A stretch of 64,000 bases of DNA from Rhodococcus pseudokoreensis (GTDB taxonomy: Bacteria > Actinomycetota > Actinomycetes > Mycobacteriales > Mycobacteriaceae): contig NZ_CP070619.1 in NCBI RefSeq assembly GCF_017068395.1, forward strand, positions 4,092,001 to 4,156,000, read 5' to 3'. The notes beneath the pieces were generated by a model. The model searched no databases and had not been told where the DNA came from. It worked only from the letters and a program-made list of their open reading frames with translations. Positions 16,365 through 24,509 of the stretch are shown one piece after another. Numbering within the stretch: position 1 is the first letter of the stretch; every line of letters starts with the position of its first letter. A program made the position numbers and the translations under genes.

Positions 16365-18503
16365 GTGTCCAAGAAGAACCCGCCCATCCCCGGAACTCCC
16401 GGGTCCGGCACTCCGACGCTCGCCGAGCCCACGGAGCCCACCGAGCCGTTGCCGCCGAAGTCCGATCAGCGGGCGCCCGAACTGCACACCGCGACTGGGC
16501 AACCCATCGAGGGGCCGGACACGGCACGCGGTCAGAAGGGTGAGCGCCTCACCACGGCGCAGGGTGTACGACTCTACGACACCGACCACTCGCTCAAGGC
16601 CGGTGAGCGGGGACCGACCCTGCTCCAGGACCACCACCTACGCGAAAAAATCACGCACTTCGATCACGAGCGTATTCCGGAGCGGGTGGTGCACGCACGG
16701 GGCGCGGCCGCTCACGGTGTCTTTCGTGCATATGGTTCCGCCGAACCGATCAGCAAGGCAGCGTTCCTCGGAAAGGACGTCGAGACGCCGGTCTTCGTCC
16801 GGTTCTCCACCGTGCTCGGCTCCCGGGGGTCGGCCGACGCCGTCCGCGACACCCGCGGGTTCGCGACCAAGTTCTACACCGGCGAAGGCACCTTCGACTT
16901 GGTGGGAAACAACATTCCGGTGTTCTTCATCCAGGACGGCATCAAGTTCCCCGACATCATTCATGCCGGCAAACCGCACCCGGACCGCGAGATCCCGCAG
17001 GCACAGAGTGCGCACGACACGTTCTGGGACTTCGTGTCCCTGCACACCGAGGCCACGGCGCACACGTTGTGGAACATGTCCGATCGAGGCATCCCGCGCT
17101 CGTATCGGATGATGGAAGGCTTCGGCGTCAACACCTTCCGGATGGTGAATGCGGCGGGCGACAGTTCGCTCGTGAAGTTCCACTGGAAGCCGAAACTGGG
17201 TGTGCACTCCCTGGTGTGGGAGGAAGCGCAGATCGTCAACGGCATGGACCCCGACTACCACCGCCGCGATCTCGCCGACGCGATCGAGTCCGGTGCCTAC
17301 CCTCAGTGGGAGTTGGGTATCCAGGCGTTCCCCGACACCCCGGAGCAGATGTTCGAGGGCATCGACCTGCTCGATCCGACGAAGATCGTGCCCGAAGAAC
17401 TGGCGCCGGTGCAGCCGATCGGGCTGATGACGCTGGACGCGAATCCGACGAACTTCTTCGCCGAGACGGAGCAGGTGGCGTTCCACCCCGGGCACCTCGT
17501 CCCGGGGATCGATGTCACCGACGACCCACTGCTGCAGGCGCGGCTGTTCTCCTACCTCGACACCCAGATCAGCCGGCTCGGCGGGCCCAACTTCGGACAG
17601 ATCCCCATCAACCGGCCACACGCGGAGGTCAACGACATGCTGCGCGACGGCATGCACCAGAACGGGGTCCATCCCGGGGTGGCGCCGTACCGGCCGAACT
17701 CCCTCGACGCCGGTTGCCCGTTCCTGGCCGGGGCCGACACGGCGTTCGTCGAGGTGCCGGTGCCGATGCCGGAATCGACGAAGCTGCGGGGCGCGCCCGC
17801 CAGTTACGACGATCACTTCTCGCAGGCCCGACTGTTCTACGCCAGTCTCAGCGCCGTTGAACAGGCCCACGTTGCCCAGGCCTACACGTTCGAGCTGGGC
17901 AAGTGCTACGAGCAAGCGATCAAGGAGCGCGCCCTTGGGGTCATCGCAAATATCGACCCCGGCCTGTGCGCGACGGTCGCCGAGGGACTCGGCCTACCGG
18001 CACCGGAGCCGACCGTCGCGTACGACTTCGCGCCGACGCCCAGCCCGGCGCTGTCGCAGGTCGGCGCCGAGTGGCCCCTGGACGGCAGGATCATCGGCAT
18101 CGTCGCCGACGAGACGTCCAATCTGTCCGAGGTGGGCGACCTCGTCGAGAAGATCGGCAAGAACAGCATGGTTCCGCTCGTCATCGGCCCCCACGGAGGT
18201 GAACTGGGCTCGGGCAAAGCCGCCGTGCCGGTGTCCCGAACGTTTCTCACGATGCGGTCGGTGGAGTTCGACGCCGTCGTCGTCGCGGCTTCGACGTCGG
18301 ACCCACGAGTCCAGGTGCTGCTGACCGAAGCGTTCCGGCACTGCAAGGCGATCGGGGGATGGGCCGTGGGTCGCGACGCCCTCGATGAGGCCGGAATTCC
18401 GGCCGACGCCCCCGGCATCGTGATCGCCGACGACGCGTCTGCCCTGTTCGTCGGCATCACTGCGCTGATGAAGTCCCACCGGGTGTGGGAACGGCTCACA
18501 TGA
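16365..18503 (+). CDS. katE: Large-subunit monofunctional catalase (HPII/KatE type)
   Basis: A 712-residue heme catalase that converts H2O2 to water and oxygen. Distal histidine H110 (in ERVVHARGAAAHG), distal asparagine N182/N183 (in DLVGNNIPVFF) and proximal heme tyrosine Y397 (in RLFSYLDTQ) are all present. The C-terminal ~150 residues form the extra flavodoxin/GATase-like domain that marks clade 2 large catalases, starting near GRIIGIVADE. The N-terminal extension is Pro/Glu-rich. GTG 16365 has GAGGAG 7 nt upstream; the frame stays open far upstream without coding character, so longer starts are rejected. It heads the stress island and ends at a hairpin. Confidence 0.95.
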   Translation: MSKKNPPIPGTPGSGTPTLAEPTEPTEPLPPKSDQRAPELHTATGQPIEGPDTARGQKGERLTTAQGVRLYDTDHSLKAGERGPTLLQDHHLREKITHFDHERIPERVVHARGAAAHGVFRAYGSAEPISKAAFLGKDVETPVFVRFSTVLGSRGSADAVRDTRGFATKFYTGEGTFDLVGNNIPVFFIQDGIKFPDIIHAGKPHPDREIPQAQSAHDTFWDFVSLHTEATAHTLWNMSDRGIPRSYRMMEGFGVNTFRMVNAAGDSSLVKFHWKPKLGVHSLVWEEAQIVNGMDPDYHRRDLADAIESGAYPQWELGIQAFPDTPEQMFEGIDLLDPTKIVPEELAPVQPIGLMTLDANPTNFFAETEQVAFHPGHLVPGIDVTDDPLLQARLFSYLDTQISRLGGPNFGQIPINRPHAEVNDMLRDGMHQNGVHPGVAPYRPNSLDAGCPFLAGADTAFVEVPVPMPESTKLRGAPASYDDHFSQARLFYASLSAVEQAHVAQAYTFELGKCYEQAIKERALGVIANIDPGLCATVAEGLGLPAPEPTVAYDFAPTPSPALSQVGAEWPLDGRIIGIVADETSNLSEVGDLVEKIGKNSMVPLVIGPHGGELGSGKAAVPVSRTFLTMRSVEFDAVVVAASTSDPRVQVLLTEAFRHCKAIGGWAVGRDALDEAGIPADAPGIVIADDASALFVGITALMKSHRVWERLT

Positions 18504-18510
18504 CAGCGCC

Positions 18511-18558
18511 GGGATGCGCTGGGGTGCGCTGACCGTCACGCGGACCCCAGCGCACCCC
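18511..18558 (+). terminator. Hairpin terminator after katE
   Basis: A 15-bp stem (GGGATGCGCTGGGGT with ACCCCAGCGCACCCC, one mismatch) closes an 18-nt loop 8 bp after the katE stop. No T-tract. Confidence 0.7.
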
Positions 18559-18661
18559 TGACCGAGCGGCTTGAATTTCGTCATGCCGGTGATGTGGGGA
18601 GACCTTCGGGGTACTCACGTCGTGGGCAGACGAGTTGACCACGCCCGGCGAAGGGGTTGGC

Positions 18662-19342
18662 ATGAACACATCGGACACCGCGGATCCGAGTCGGAGGATG
18701 GCCGCGCTCGCACGCACCCTGTCCGCGCCTCGGACGGTCGACGAGCGGCTTCGTGCCATCACCGCATCCGTGGTCGACTTGATGCCTTCCAAGACGTGCG
18801 CCGGCATCCTCCTCATATCCAAAGGATCCTCGTTCCAGACGGTGGCACCGACGTCACCGCTGCTCCGAAAACTCGACTCGGTGCAGGAAGAGCTCGGGCA
18901 GGGTCCCTGCGTGGCAGCTGCGATCAAGAATCTCGTCGTCCGCAGCGACGATCTTCGTGCCGAGACGCGGTGGCCACAGTTTGCCGCCGCCGCTGTCGAC
19001 GCAGGAATCCTCAGTTCCATATCGTTCCAGCTGTACACGGCCCGGGAAAAGATGGGAGCGCTGAACCTTTTCGCGTTCGAGCCGAACGCATTCGGCCCCG
19101 AGGAAGAAGCCACGGCCGAGGTGCTGGCAGCTCATGCCGCGCTGGCGTTGACAGCGGCGCGGACGGAAGAGCAGCTCCGATCCGCGATCTCCTCCCGAGA
19201 CATCATCGGGCAGGCCAAGGGGATGTTGATGGAACGGTTCGGCATCAACGCAATCGAAGCTTTCGAACTTCTCACCAAGCTGTCTCAGGAAACGAACATA
19301 CGACTCAACGCCGTCGCGCAGCAGGTCATCGAACGTAGGTGA
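18662..19342 (+). CDS. GAF-ANTAR domain regulator
   Basis: A 226-residue protein. Residues about 20-165 form a GAF sensor domain (ELGQGPCVAAA, SISFQLYTAREKMGALNLFAF). The C-terminal ~55 residues are an ANTAR domain (SRDIIGQAKGMLMERFGIN, then LTKLSQETNIRL), which binds paired-hairpin RNAs and causes transcription antitermination. ATG 18662 sits after GAAGGGG; TTG 18635 is a weaker start. It stands alone between katE and a hairpin, in the stress island with two further ANTAR proteins. The GAF ligand is unknown; no heme- or Fe-S-binding cysteine motif is seen. Confidence 0.85.
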   Translation: MNTSDTADPSRRMAALARTLSAPRTVDERLRAITASVVDLMPSKTCAGILLISKGSSFQTVAPTSPLLRKLDSVQEELGQGPCVAAAIKNLVVRSDDLRAETRWPQFAAAAVDAGILSSISFQLYTAREKMGALNLFAFEPNAFGPEEEATAEVLAAHAALALTAARTEEQLRSAISSRDIIGQAKGMLMERFGINAIEAFELLTKLSQETNIRLNAVAQQVIERR

Positions 19343-19356
19343 AAGGGGTCGGGTGA

Positions 19357-19380
19357 GGGTGATCGAATGTCAGATCACCC
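19357..19380. terminator. Hairpin between convergent genes
   Basis: GGGTGATC pairs with GATCACCC around an 8-nt loop, 14 bp after the GAF-ANTAR stop and before the convergent hemerythrin gene; more G/C pairs extend it. It can serve both directions. Confidence 0.6.
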
Positions 19381-19495
19381 CCACCCAGGGTGGGTGCCGC
19401 CGATGCGGGTCGTATCGACCCGTCAGTCAGATGGTGGCGGCACCGAGCTCGAGCAAAAACAAACCGGTCAGTGGCAGGGCGTCCGCATCCGACAG

Positions 19496-19996
19496 CTAAT
19501 CGAGTACGGCGTCGACCGTCTTCTTCAGAGCCGATGGTTGCGCAGGAGACCTGGGGGCCTTCTCCTTCAGCTCGAGCAACCGAACACCCATTTCCTGGAG
19601 TCGTTTGCGCCCCAGCTCCTCCCGCACTTTGGGGAACCACTCTTGTTCTTCTTCTTCGATGTGGTGCTCGACGGTTTCGATCAGCACGGTGGCCTTCGCG
19701 TCGAACCTTTCGTCGTCCGGTTTCATCCCCGCAAGCTCCGTCACCAGCACGTCGGCAACGTGGTGTTCCTCGTAGGATTCGAGGATGTCGTCCTCGAGGT
19801 CTGGGGCGAGTTCACGTACGTCCGGGTACATGACCTCGTTTTCGATGTACGTGTGCACCGTCAGTGCCTCGATGATCTTGTCGACGATGCGGCCCTTTTC
19901 GACGCGGGCGTCCGGCCCGGCGCCGCGGAAGTCCCGGAACAGCTTTCGAATTTCTTTGTGGTCGCTTTTCAGGAGCACGATCGCGTCGGTCGACAT
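19496..19996 (-). CDS. Hemerythrin (HHE) domain protein
   Basis: A 166-residue four-helix protein with diiron-type motifs in order: SDHKEIRKLF (about 11-20), HTYIENEVMYP (about 48-58), EEHHVADV (about 75-82) and HHIEEEEQEWFP (about 111-122). Such HHE proteins bind a diiron centre and are linked to H2O2, NO or heat-stress responses in mycobacteria and rhodococci. The ATG is clear. It lies convergent to the GAF-ANTAR gene in the stress island. Actual iron content and oxygen binding cannot be inferred from sequence alone. Confidence 0.88.
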   Translation of the reverse strand: MSTDAIVLLKSDHKEIRKLFRDFRGAGPDARVEKGRIVDKIIEALTVHTYIENEVMYPDVRELAPDLEDDILESYEEHHVADVLVTELAGMKPDDERFDAKATVLIETVEHHIEEEEQEWFPKVREELGRKRLQEMGVRLLELKEKAPRSPAQPSALKKTVDAVLD

Positions 19997-20091
19997 TGAT
20001 ACCTCACAGTGGTGGTCGGGGAGAGCGGGGCGAGTGCGATGTCGTCACTACGCATTACCCACTCGCGGCGGTGGCTAACACCGTCTCTCGA

Positions 20092-20475
20092 TCACCTGTG
20101 CCGGCGAAGCGGCCCGATCCGGAGCGAGAACGTGATCGCCCGCCGGGGTGTGCCACGCCGGACGACGACCCGGACTCGGCGTGTGCCTGACGCGGGGTGA
20201 CGAGGTGCCTGCGCAGGCGACCGATTCGGAGCCGGGCCGGGGTCTTCCGCGGCGGCACGGTCGTAGGCGGCACGGCGTGCCGGGTCACGGAGCAGCGCGT
20301 AGGCGGCGAGAATGCGTTGAAGTTCTTCGTCCGCCACGGGATCGGTGGTCGGCGAGGGCGTGCGGGTGTCCGGATGGTGCGCGTGCAACAAGCGCCGGTA
20401 GGCGCGAACAATCTGCGTCTGGGACGCATCAACCGTAAGTCCCAGGACTCGGTACGGGTTCCTCTCGGTGGTCAT
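20092..20475 (-). CDS. J-domain (DnaJ-like) protein
   Basis: A 127-residue protein. Residues about 6-65 are a J-domain: NPYRVLGL, the HPD tripeptide at 34-36 (HAHHPDTRTP) and the helix IV region LLRDPARRAAYDRA. J-domains stimulate DnaK ATPase. The rest is a short basic, Pro/Arg-rich tail with no zinc finger or substrate domain, so it is a type III (class C) J-protein. A GTG directly before the ATG is an alternative start. It sits downstream of the Hsp20 gene on the same strand but beyond a strong hairpin, so it is probably separately transcribed. Confidence 0.8.
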   Translation of the reverse strand: MTTERNPYRVLGLTVDASQTQIVRAYRRLLHAHHPDTRTPSPTTDPVADEELQRILAAYALLRDPARRAAYDRAAAEDPGPAPNRSPAQAPRHPASGTRRVRVVVRRGTPRRAITFSLRIGPLRRHR

Positions 20476-20534
20476 CACCGAAACCTTCCGCGAGTGGCAC
20501 CGTCCCCTGCGGGCGGTCTTGTCTCCGTCTCGTC

Positions 20535-20570
20535 ACCGTGACCGTAGGCGCCGGGGCCTGCGGTCACGGT
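20535..20570. terminator. Strong hairpin between hsp20 and the J-domain gene
   Basis: A 15-bp stem (ACCGTGACCGTAGGC with GCCTGCGGTCACGGT, one wobble pair) with a 6-nt loop. It lies 122 bp downstream of the hsp20 stop and probably ends that transcript. Confidence 0.65.
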
Positions 20571-20691
20571 GGAGAGCGCTGTGTGGCACGGGCCTCCTAC
20601 GGGCGCACGTCGGCGAGGATGCCGCCCGAATCGGTCGCGCGCAGAGTGTATTCGAGCTCGTGCCACAGCCGTTTCGTCGCACAGCTCTCGG

Positions 20692-21114
20692 TCAGGCGCT
20701 GACGGCCTTTCTTTCGGAATGTCCACTGCTGATCTCGATCTTGCGTGGCTTGGCCTTCTCCGCGAACGGGATCGTCAACCGCAGTACACCGGCGTCGTAG
20801 TGCGCCTCGATCTTGTCCGCGTCGAGGTTCTCGCCCAGGAATAGCTGCCGACTGAACAGGCCGCGTGGCCGCTCTGCCGCCACCATCTCCTGTGTCTCGT
20901 CGAGTGCCGGTCGTTCGGCGCGGACCGTCACCGTGTCGCGTTCGACGTCCAGGTCCAGCGAGTCGGCGTCGACTCCGGGGAGGTCGAATTCGACCACGAA
21001 ACGGTTGTCTTCACGCCAGGCGTCCATCGGCATCACCGCCGGACGGGCTGCGGTGCCGAGGATCTGCTGTGTCAGACGGTCGAGATCGCGGAACGGATCC
21101 GTACGCATCAACAT
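20692..21114 (-). CDS. hsp20: Hsp20/alpha-crystallin small heat-shock protein
   Basis: A 140-residue holdase chaperone. The alpha-crystallin domain spans about residues 25-125: [20 protein letters not shown], then [29 protein letters not shown] in separate strands, with the C-terminal KPRKIEI segment. The start is ATG 21114 with GGAGG 8 nt upstream; the frame opens further back without a ribosome binding site. It is divergent from an HspR-like MerR regulator, with a dyad between the two genes, a layout typical of HspR-controlled heat-shock genes. Confidence 0.93.
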   Translation of the reverse strand: MLMRTDPFRDLDRLTQQILGTAARPAVMPMDAWREDNRFVVEFDLPGVDADSLDLDVERDTVTVRAERPALDETQEMVAAERPRGLFSRQLFLGENLDADKIEAHYDAGVLRLTIPFAEKAKPRKIEISSGHSERKAVSA

Positions 21115-21154
21115 CGTGTCCACCTCCAGAAACCCTCTCATTTCGCTAGGTAAA

Positions 21155-21172
21155 CTGCAGCAGATGCTGTAG
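21155..21172. promoter_or_regulatory. Dyad in the hsp20/HspR-like divergent promoter
   Basis: CTGCAGCA and TGCTGTAG form an 18-bp inverted repeat (one mismatch, 2-bp centre). It sits between the two divergent genes where MerR regulators usually bind. It does not match the classical HAIR element CTTGAGT-N7-ACTCAAG, so this regulator probably has a different specificity. Confidence 0.5.
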
Positions 21173-21239
21173 ATTCGGTATAGCATTGGCCACAAGCGAT
21201 GGCAAGAGGAAACCGGAGAAAATCCCGATCGGAGGCAAG

Positions 21240-21611
21240 ATGTCCGAGAAGTTCCAGTCGAGATCCCGGCGCGGGGTCTACGGCATCTCGGTGGCCTCCG
21301 AGCTGTCCGGTTTCGGCATCGCGGCGCTGCGCCTGTACGAGGAGTACGGCTTGGTGACCCCGACGCGAACCAGCGGTGGCACCCGCCGCTACAGCGACTA
21401 CGACCTGGGCCGCCTCAAACGCATCGCGGAACTCATTGACGCCGGGGTCAACCTCGTCGGGATCGGCCGGGTGCTCGACCTCGAGCACCGCACCGGCGAA
21501 CTCGAACGCCACAACCGGCGCCTCGAAGCTGCCAACGCCCGTCTGCGTGGCCGAGAGGAAGCGACGGACGTCGCCGACGTAGTTCCCGAAGCCGACCGAT
21601 TCGAGCAGTAA
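21240..21611 (+). CDS. MerR-family regulator, HspR-like
   Basis: A 123-residue protein. Residues about 12-80 are the MerR winged helix: [26 protein letters not shown] then [20 protein letters not shown] coiled-coil dimerisation helix follows ([24 protein letters not shown]). The spacing resembles HspR, the heat-shock repressor that co-operates with DnaK. It has no metal-binding cysteines. ATG 21240 lies close after GGAGG; the open frame extends to 21186 without a good start. Being divergent from hsp20, it most likely represses that gene and itself, with activity tied to chaperone availability. Confidence 0.82.
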   Translation: MSEKFQSRSRRGVYGISVASELSGFGIAALRLYEEYGLVTPTRTSGGTRRYSDYDLGRLKRIAELIDAGVNLVGIGRVLDLEHRTGELERHNRRLEAANARLRGREEATDVADVVPEADRFEQ

Positions 21612-21639
21612 GTCCATTCACCGGGAAGGGGTGTGTGTC

Positions 21640-22443
21640 ATGAGCGAGAACACCACAGTCCACCTGGCCCTATCCGAGGCCACACGAGCGCTCGAAACCG
21701 TCACCACGGCGCTGGCCACGCTGCGCGACGAGGCCGCCGCCCATGAACCACTCACCGGTGTGCTCGACCGGCTCGCCCACACGGTGGTGGCCGCGGTGCC
21801 CGAGGCCGACGCCGTCACCGTCACCCATCTCGAAGTGTCCGGCCCGCGCACGGTCGCGCTGACCGACGAGTCCGTCGCCGCCATCGACGACCACCAGTAC
21901 GAGGCAGGCCGCGGCCCGTGTCTGCAGGCCGCCACCTCCGGGCAACCGGTCCGCGCGGTGGTCGGCGAGTATGCCGAGCTGTGGCCGGAATTCACCGCCG
22001 CTGCGGAGGAGGCGGGAGTCCGGGCGTATCTCTCGGTCCCGCTGCTGGTCGCCACCCCGGGGGAAGGTCCCGGTGAGTTGGCAGGCTCGTTCAACATCTA
22101 CGCCCGGAGCGCGGCCGCGTTCGACCCGTTCGACGAGACACTCATGGAACTGTTCAGCACCGCCGCTTCGGCCGCGATCAGCAACGCCCGCCGCTGGCAC
22201 CGTGCGCGCACCCAGGTCGAGCAGCTCACCGAGGCGCTCACCACGCGGGCCGAGATCGACCAGGCCAAGGGAGTGCTGATGGCCGTGCACCGCATCACCG
22301 CCGACGAGGCTTTCGCCCGCCTCACCGACGTCTCCCAGCGCACCAACACCAAACTGCACGAACTCGCCCGCAGCGTGATGGCTCAGTGGATCGAGCGCGG
22401 CGTCCCGACCGGGAACGGTCGCCGCGAACCGGGGCAGACGTGA
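21640..22443 (+). CDS. GAF-ANTAR domain regulator
   Basis: A 267-residue protein with an N-terminal helix, a GAF domain at about residues 35-190 (YEAGRGPCLQAATSGQ, YLSVPLLVATPG, FNIYARSAAAF) and a C-terminal ANTAR domain (TRAEIDQAKGVLMAVHRIT, then LTDVSQRTNTKL). ANTAR domains bind RNA hairpin pairs to prevent termination. The ATG follows a GGGAAGGGG box; GTG 21631 is possible. It is about 30 bp after the HspR-like gene on the same strand, so the two may share a transcript. Overall architecture equals that of the protein at 18662-19342. Confidence 0.85.
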   Translation: MSENTTVHLALSEATRALETVTTALATLRDEAAAHEPLTGVLDRLAHTVVAAVPEADAVTVTHLEVSGPRTVALTDESVAAIDDHQYEAGRGPCLQAATSGQPVRAVVGEYAELWPEFTAAAEEAGVRAYLSVPLLVATPGEGPGELAGSFNIYARSAAAFDPFDETLMELFSTAASAAISNARRWHRARTQVEQLTEALTTRAEIDQAKGVLMAVHRITADEAFARLTDVSQRTNTKLHELARSVMAQWIERGVPTGNGRREPGQT

Positions 22444-22613
22444 ATCGGAATCGAGGAAGAGTTCAACCGATGACTACGTTGCGTTTTCCCGGCCCTGGCT
22501 CGAAGGCGCAGGGAAAGCGGCCGTGATCTACATGGGTGCGTCCAGCCGGCAGGGCCGTTCCGGTCGGCGAGCGAGCGGGATTGGGTGAATGTTGGCCGGG
22601 GTACTCGAGTCTC

Positions 22614-22940
22614 ATGGCACGCCCCTTCGAAGAACCCGTGGGCACCGGACCGCAGGTCCCGGTGGGAGACCCGGTGGGTAGCGACGACCCGCCGTCCAGC
22701 CCCGGCGCGCACGATGCACGTCCCGGGGTACCGCCCGAGGTGGCGAGAGGCAAAGGGATACGGCACACCCGTACCGGGGCGACCTGGACCGGTCTGGTGA
22801 TCGGAACTCTTGTCCTCGTCCTACTGTTGATCTTCATTCTCCAGAACCTCGACGGCGCGGTGATCATGGCACTCGTCGGCAGTATCAGGATTCTGCAGAT
22901 CCGCCGCGCCGCGAATCGGCAGCGGAAACTGACATCCTGA
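22614..22940 (+). CDS. LapA-like (DUF1049) membrane protein with internal deletion
   Basis: A 108-residue protein: a disordered Pro/Asp-rich N-terminus (about 50 residues), then a hydrophobic segment TGLVIGTLVLVLLLIFILQNL and a second hydrophobic stretch AVIMALVGSIRILQIRR. LapA/DUF1049 proteins normally have two transmembrane helices separated by about 25 residues, including a short periplasmic loop after the conserved LQN. Here the LQNLD ending of the first helix runs directly into the second, so the loop and the start of helix 2 appear deleted in frame. It lacks a strong ribosome binding site at ATG 22614. Confidence 0.6.
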   Translation: MARPFEEPVGTGPQVPVGDPVGSDDPPSSPGAHDARPGVPPEVARGKGIRHTRTGATWTGLVIGTLVLVLLLIFILQNLDGAVIMALVGSIRILQIRRAANRQRKLTS

Positions 22941-22983
22941 TACGTCGTGCGGTGGAGTATGGCGACGTCGGTGTGACCGATTC

Positions 22984-23739
22984 GTGCATACTTCGATCTG
23001 CGTGCTCGGCATACTGGAACGACAAGAAAGCGAGACCGGTCGAGCACAGAGAGCAGCGGGTGAAGCTGTGGACGGTGGTGAGCTCCTCGGCTCGACTGCA
23101 CCCCCACAGGGCGGAAGTTTCCGGTTCTACCTCGACGGCGAACGCTGGCAGTGGTCCGACCCCGTCGCCCGGATGCACGGCTACCAGCCGGGTGAGGTCA
23201 TCCCTACCACCGAACTTCTTCTGTCCCACAAGCATCCGGACGATCAACCGCAGGTCGCGGCACTGTTCGACAAGATGATCCACGCCGGTGAGCCGTTCAG
23301 CAGCAAGCACCGCATCATCGACACCGACGGTCGCATCCATCACGTCATCGTGGTCGGCGACCGCATGCTGGACGAGAACGACAAGGTCATCGGTACGTCC
23401 GGGTACTACATCGACGTCACCGAGACGTTGGAGACCGACCCACGCGAATACAACCAGGCGCTCACCGAGGCCGTCGCCGAACTCGCCACATCGCGGGCAG
23501 TGATCGAGCAAGCCAAGGGTGCGCTGATGCTCGTCTACGGCATCTCCTCCGAACGGGCCTTCGGCATCCTCACCTGGCGCTCACAGGAGACCAACACCAA
23601 ACTCCGCACCCTCGCCGAACGCTTCGTCGACGCCCTCGCCGCGGAGGCGACCCTCCCCGTCTCGTTCCGCGCCCGGTTCGACCACCTGCTCCTGACCGCG
23701 CACGAGCATCCCGACCGTGGGCCGGGAACAAGGAACTGA
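22984..23739 (+). CDS. PAS-ANTAR domain regulator
   Basis: About 251 residues. A PAS fold covers about 45-145 (WQWSDPVARMHGYQPGEVIP, HPDDQPQVAALFDKMI, RIIDTDGRIHHVIVVGDRM, GYYIDVTET), followed by a C-terminal ANTAR domain (SRAVIEQAKGALMLVYGIS, then TWRSQETNTKLR). It would sense a small ligand, light or redox state through PAS and act on RNA. The start is uncertain: GTG 22984 opens the frame, and GTG 23002 or 23068 are alternatives. This is the third ANTAR protein within about 5 kb. Confidence 0.8.
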   Translation: MHTSICVLGILERQESETGRAQRAAGEAVDGGELLGSTAPPQGGSFRFYLDGERWQWSDPVARMHGYQPGEVIPTTELLLSHKHPDDQPQVAALFDKMIHAGEPFSSKHRIIDTDGRIHHVIVVGDRMLDENDKVIGTSGYYIDVTETLETDPREYNQALTEAVAELATSRAVIEQAKGALMLVYGISSERAFGILTWRSQETNTKLRTLAERFVDALAAEATLPVSFRARFDHLLLTAHEHPDRGPGTRN

Positions 23740-23748
23740 TCTTCCTCG

Positions 23749-24237
23749 CTATGCGGTGGTCACGTCGGGTGGATCGGGAAGGTCGACGTCGAGGACGAAG
23801 TCGAGCCAGATGAGGGCGTCGGCGAGGGTCGCCGCGCGCATGGTGACGTCGAATTGTTCGGCAGCGGCCAGCGACTGCCGGGCCTCTTCGCGGTCCTCGG
23901 CGAGGAACGCCGACACGGTCCGCAGTACCCAGCGCTCCGACGCCGACAGGGCGTCGACGTCGACGGGCCCGCCGTCGGTGAAGCGCAGGTCGAGGATGAA
24001 CCTCTCCCCCGGTCCCGCGGCGCCCAGACGTGCGGTGACCACCCCGACGATGGCATCGACGACCCAGGCGAGCACGGCACGGTATTCCGGCCGCTCTCCG
24101 ACCGCATGCGGTTCGGCGCACACCCGGGATATCTCGCCCGAGAACCGCGCGGCGTCACGGTCACCGACCAGTTGCATCAGCCGGCCGCCGACGGCCGCGG
24201 CCGACGAACTGGTGGGGCTGTCCGCGTTCGATCCCAT
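23749..24237 (-). CDS. Hypothetical protein, 162 residues
   Basis: I do not recognise this protein. ATG 24237 begins MGSNADSP; the open frame extends to 24303 without a good start. It is acidic and mostly helical, with segments MQLVGDRDAARFSGEISRVC and VLAWVVDAIVGVVTARLG, then an acidic C-terminus ending PDPPDVTTA. There is no signal peptide. It converges with the PAS-ANTAR gene with only 9 bp between stops and probably belongs to the stress island. Confidence 0.6.
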   Translation of the reverse strand: MGSNADSPTSSSAAAVGGRLMQLVGDRDAARFSGEISRVCAEPHAVGERPEYRAVLAWVVDAIVGVVTARLGAAGPGERFILDLRFTDGGPVDVDALSASERWVLRTVSAFLAEDREEARQSLAAAEQFDVTMRAATLADALIWLDFVLDVDLPDPPDVTTA

Positions 24238-24424
24238 ACTTCGAGAGTGCCCTGACCCGGGCACCGTCACGCAGCCCGGTCGATCACACCCAGTCGCCGG
24301 CACGCGCCGGCAGCCTCAACTGACGTACCGAATGCGAACGGTGTAGTTTTGCCGGAGGCCTTATCCTCAGGGGACTCTGCGTGAGGACCGTCACGGCGGT
24401 CTGACACGGCCGAGAAATCTGCAC

Positions 24425-24440
24425 GAAACATTCACGTTAC
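24425..24440. promoter_or_regulatory. GlnR-like box upstream of glutamine synthetase
   Basis: GAAAC, 6 bp, GTTAC matches the actinobacterial GlnR half-site pattern (GAAAC-N6-GTnAC). It lies 70 bp before the glnN start. Control of this gene by nitrogen status is inferred from the known GlnR regulon, not demonstrated here. Confidence 0.45.
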
Positions 24441-24509
24441 GTTCCGTTCGTACAGTGTTGCCCCGACGCACCCCCACCTCATCCGCGGGGTACACGCGAG
24501 GAGAAACAC

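Noticed and set aside
22460..22526. Small frame beginning ATGACTACGTTGCG between the GAF-ANTAR and LapA-like genes
   Set aside because: Only 18 codons with a weak ribosome binding site and no family signal.
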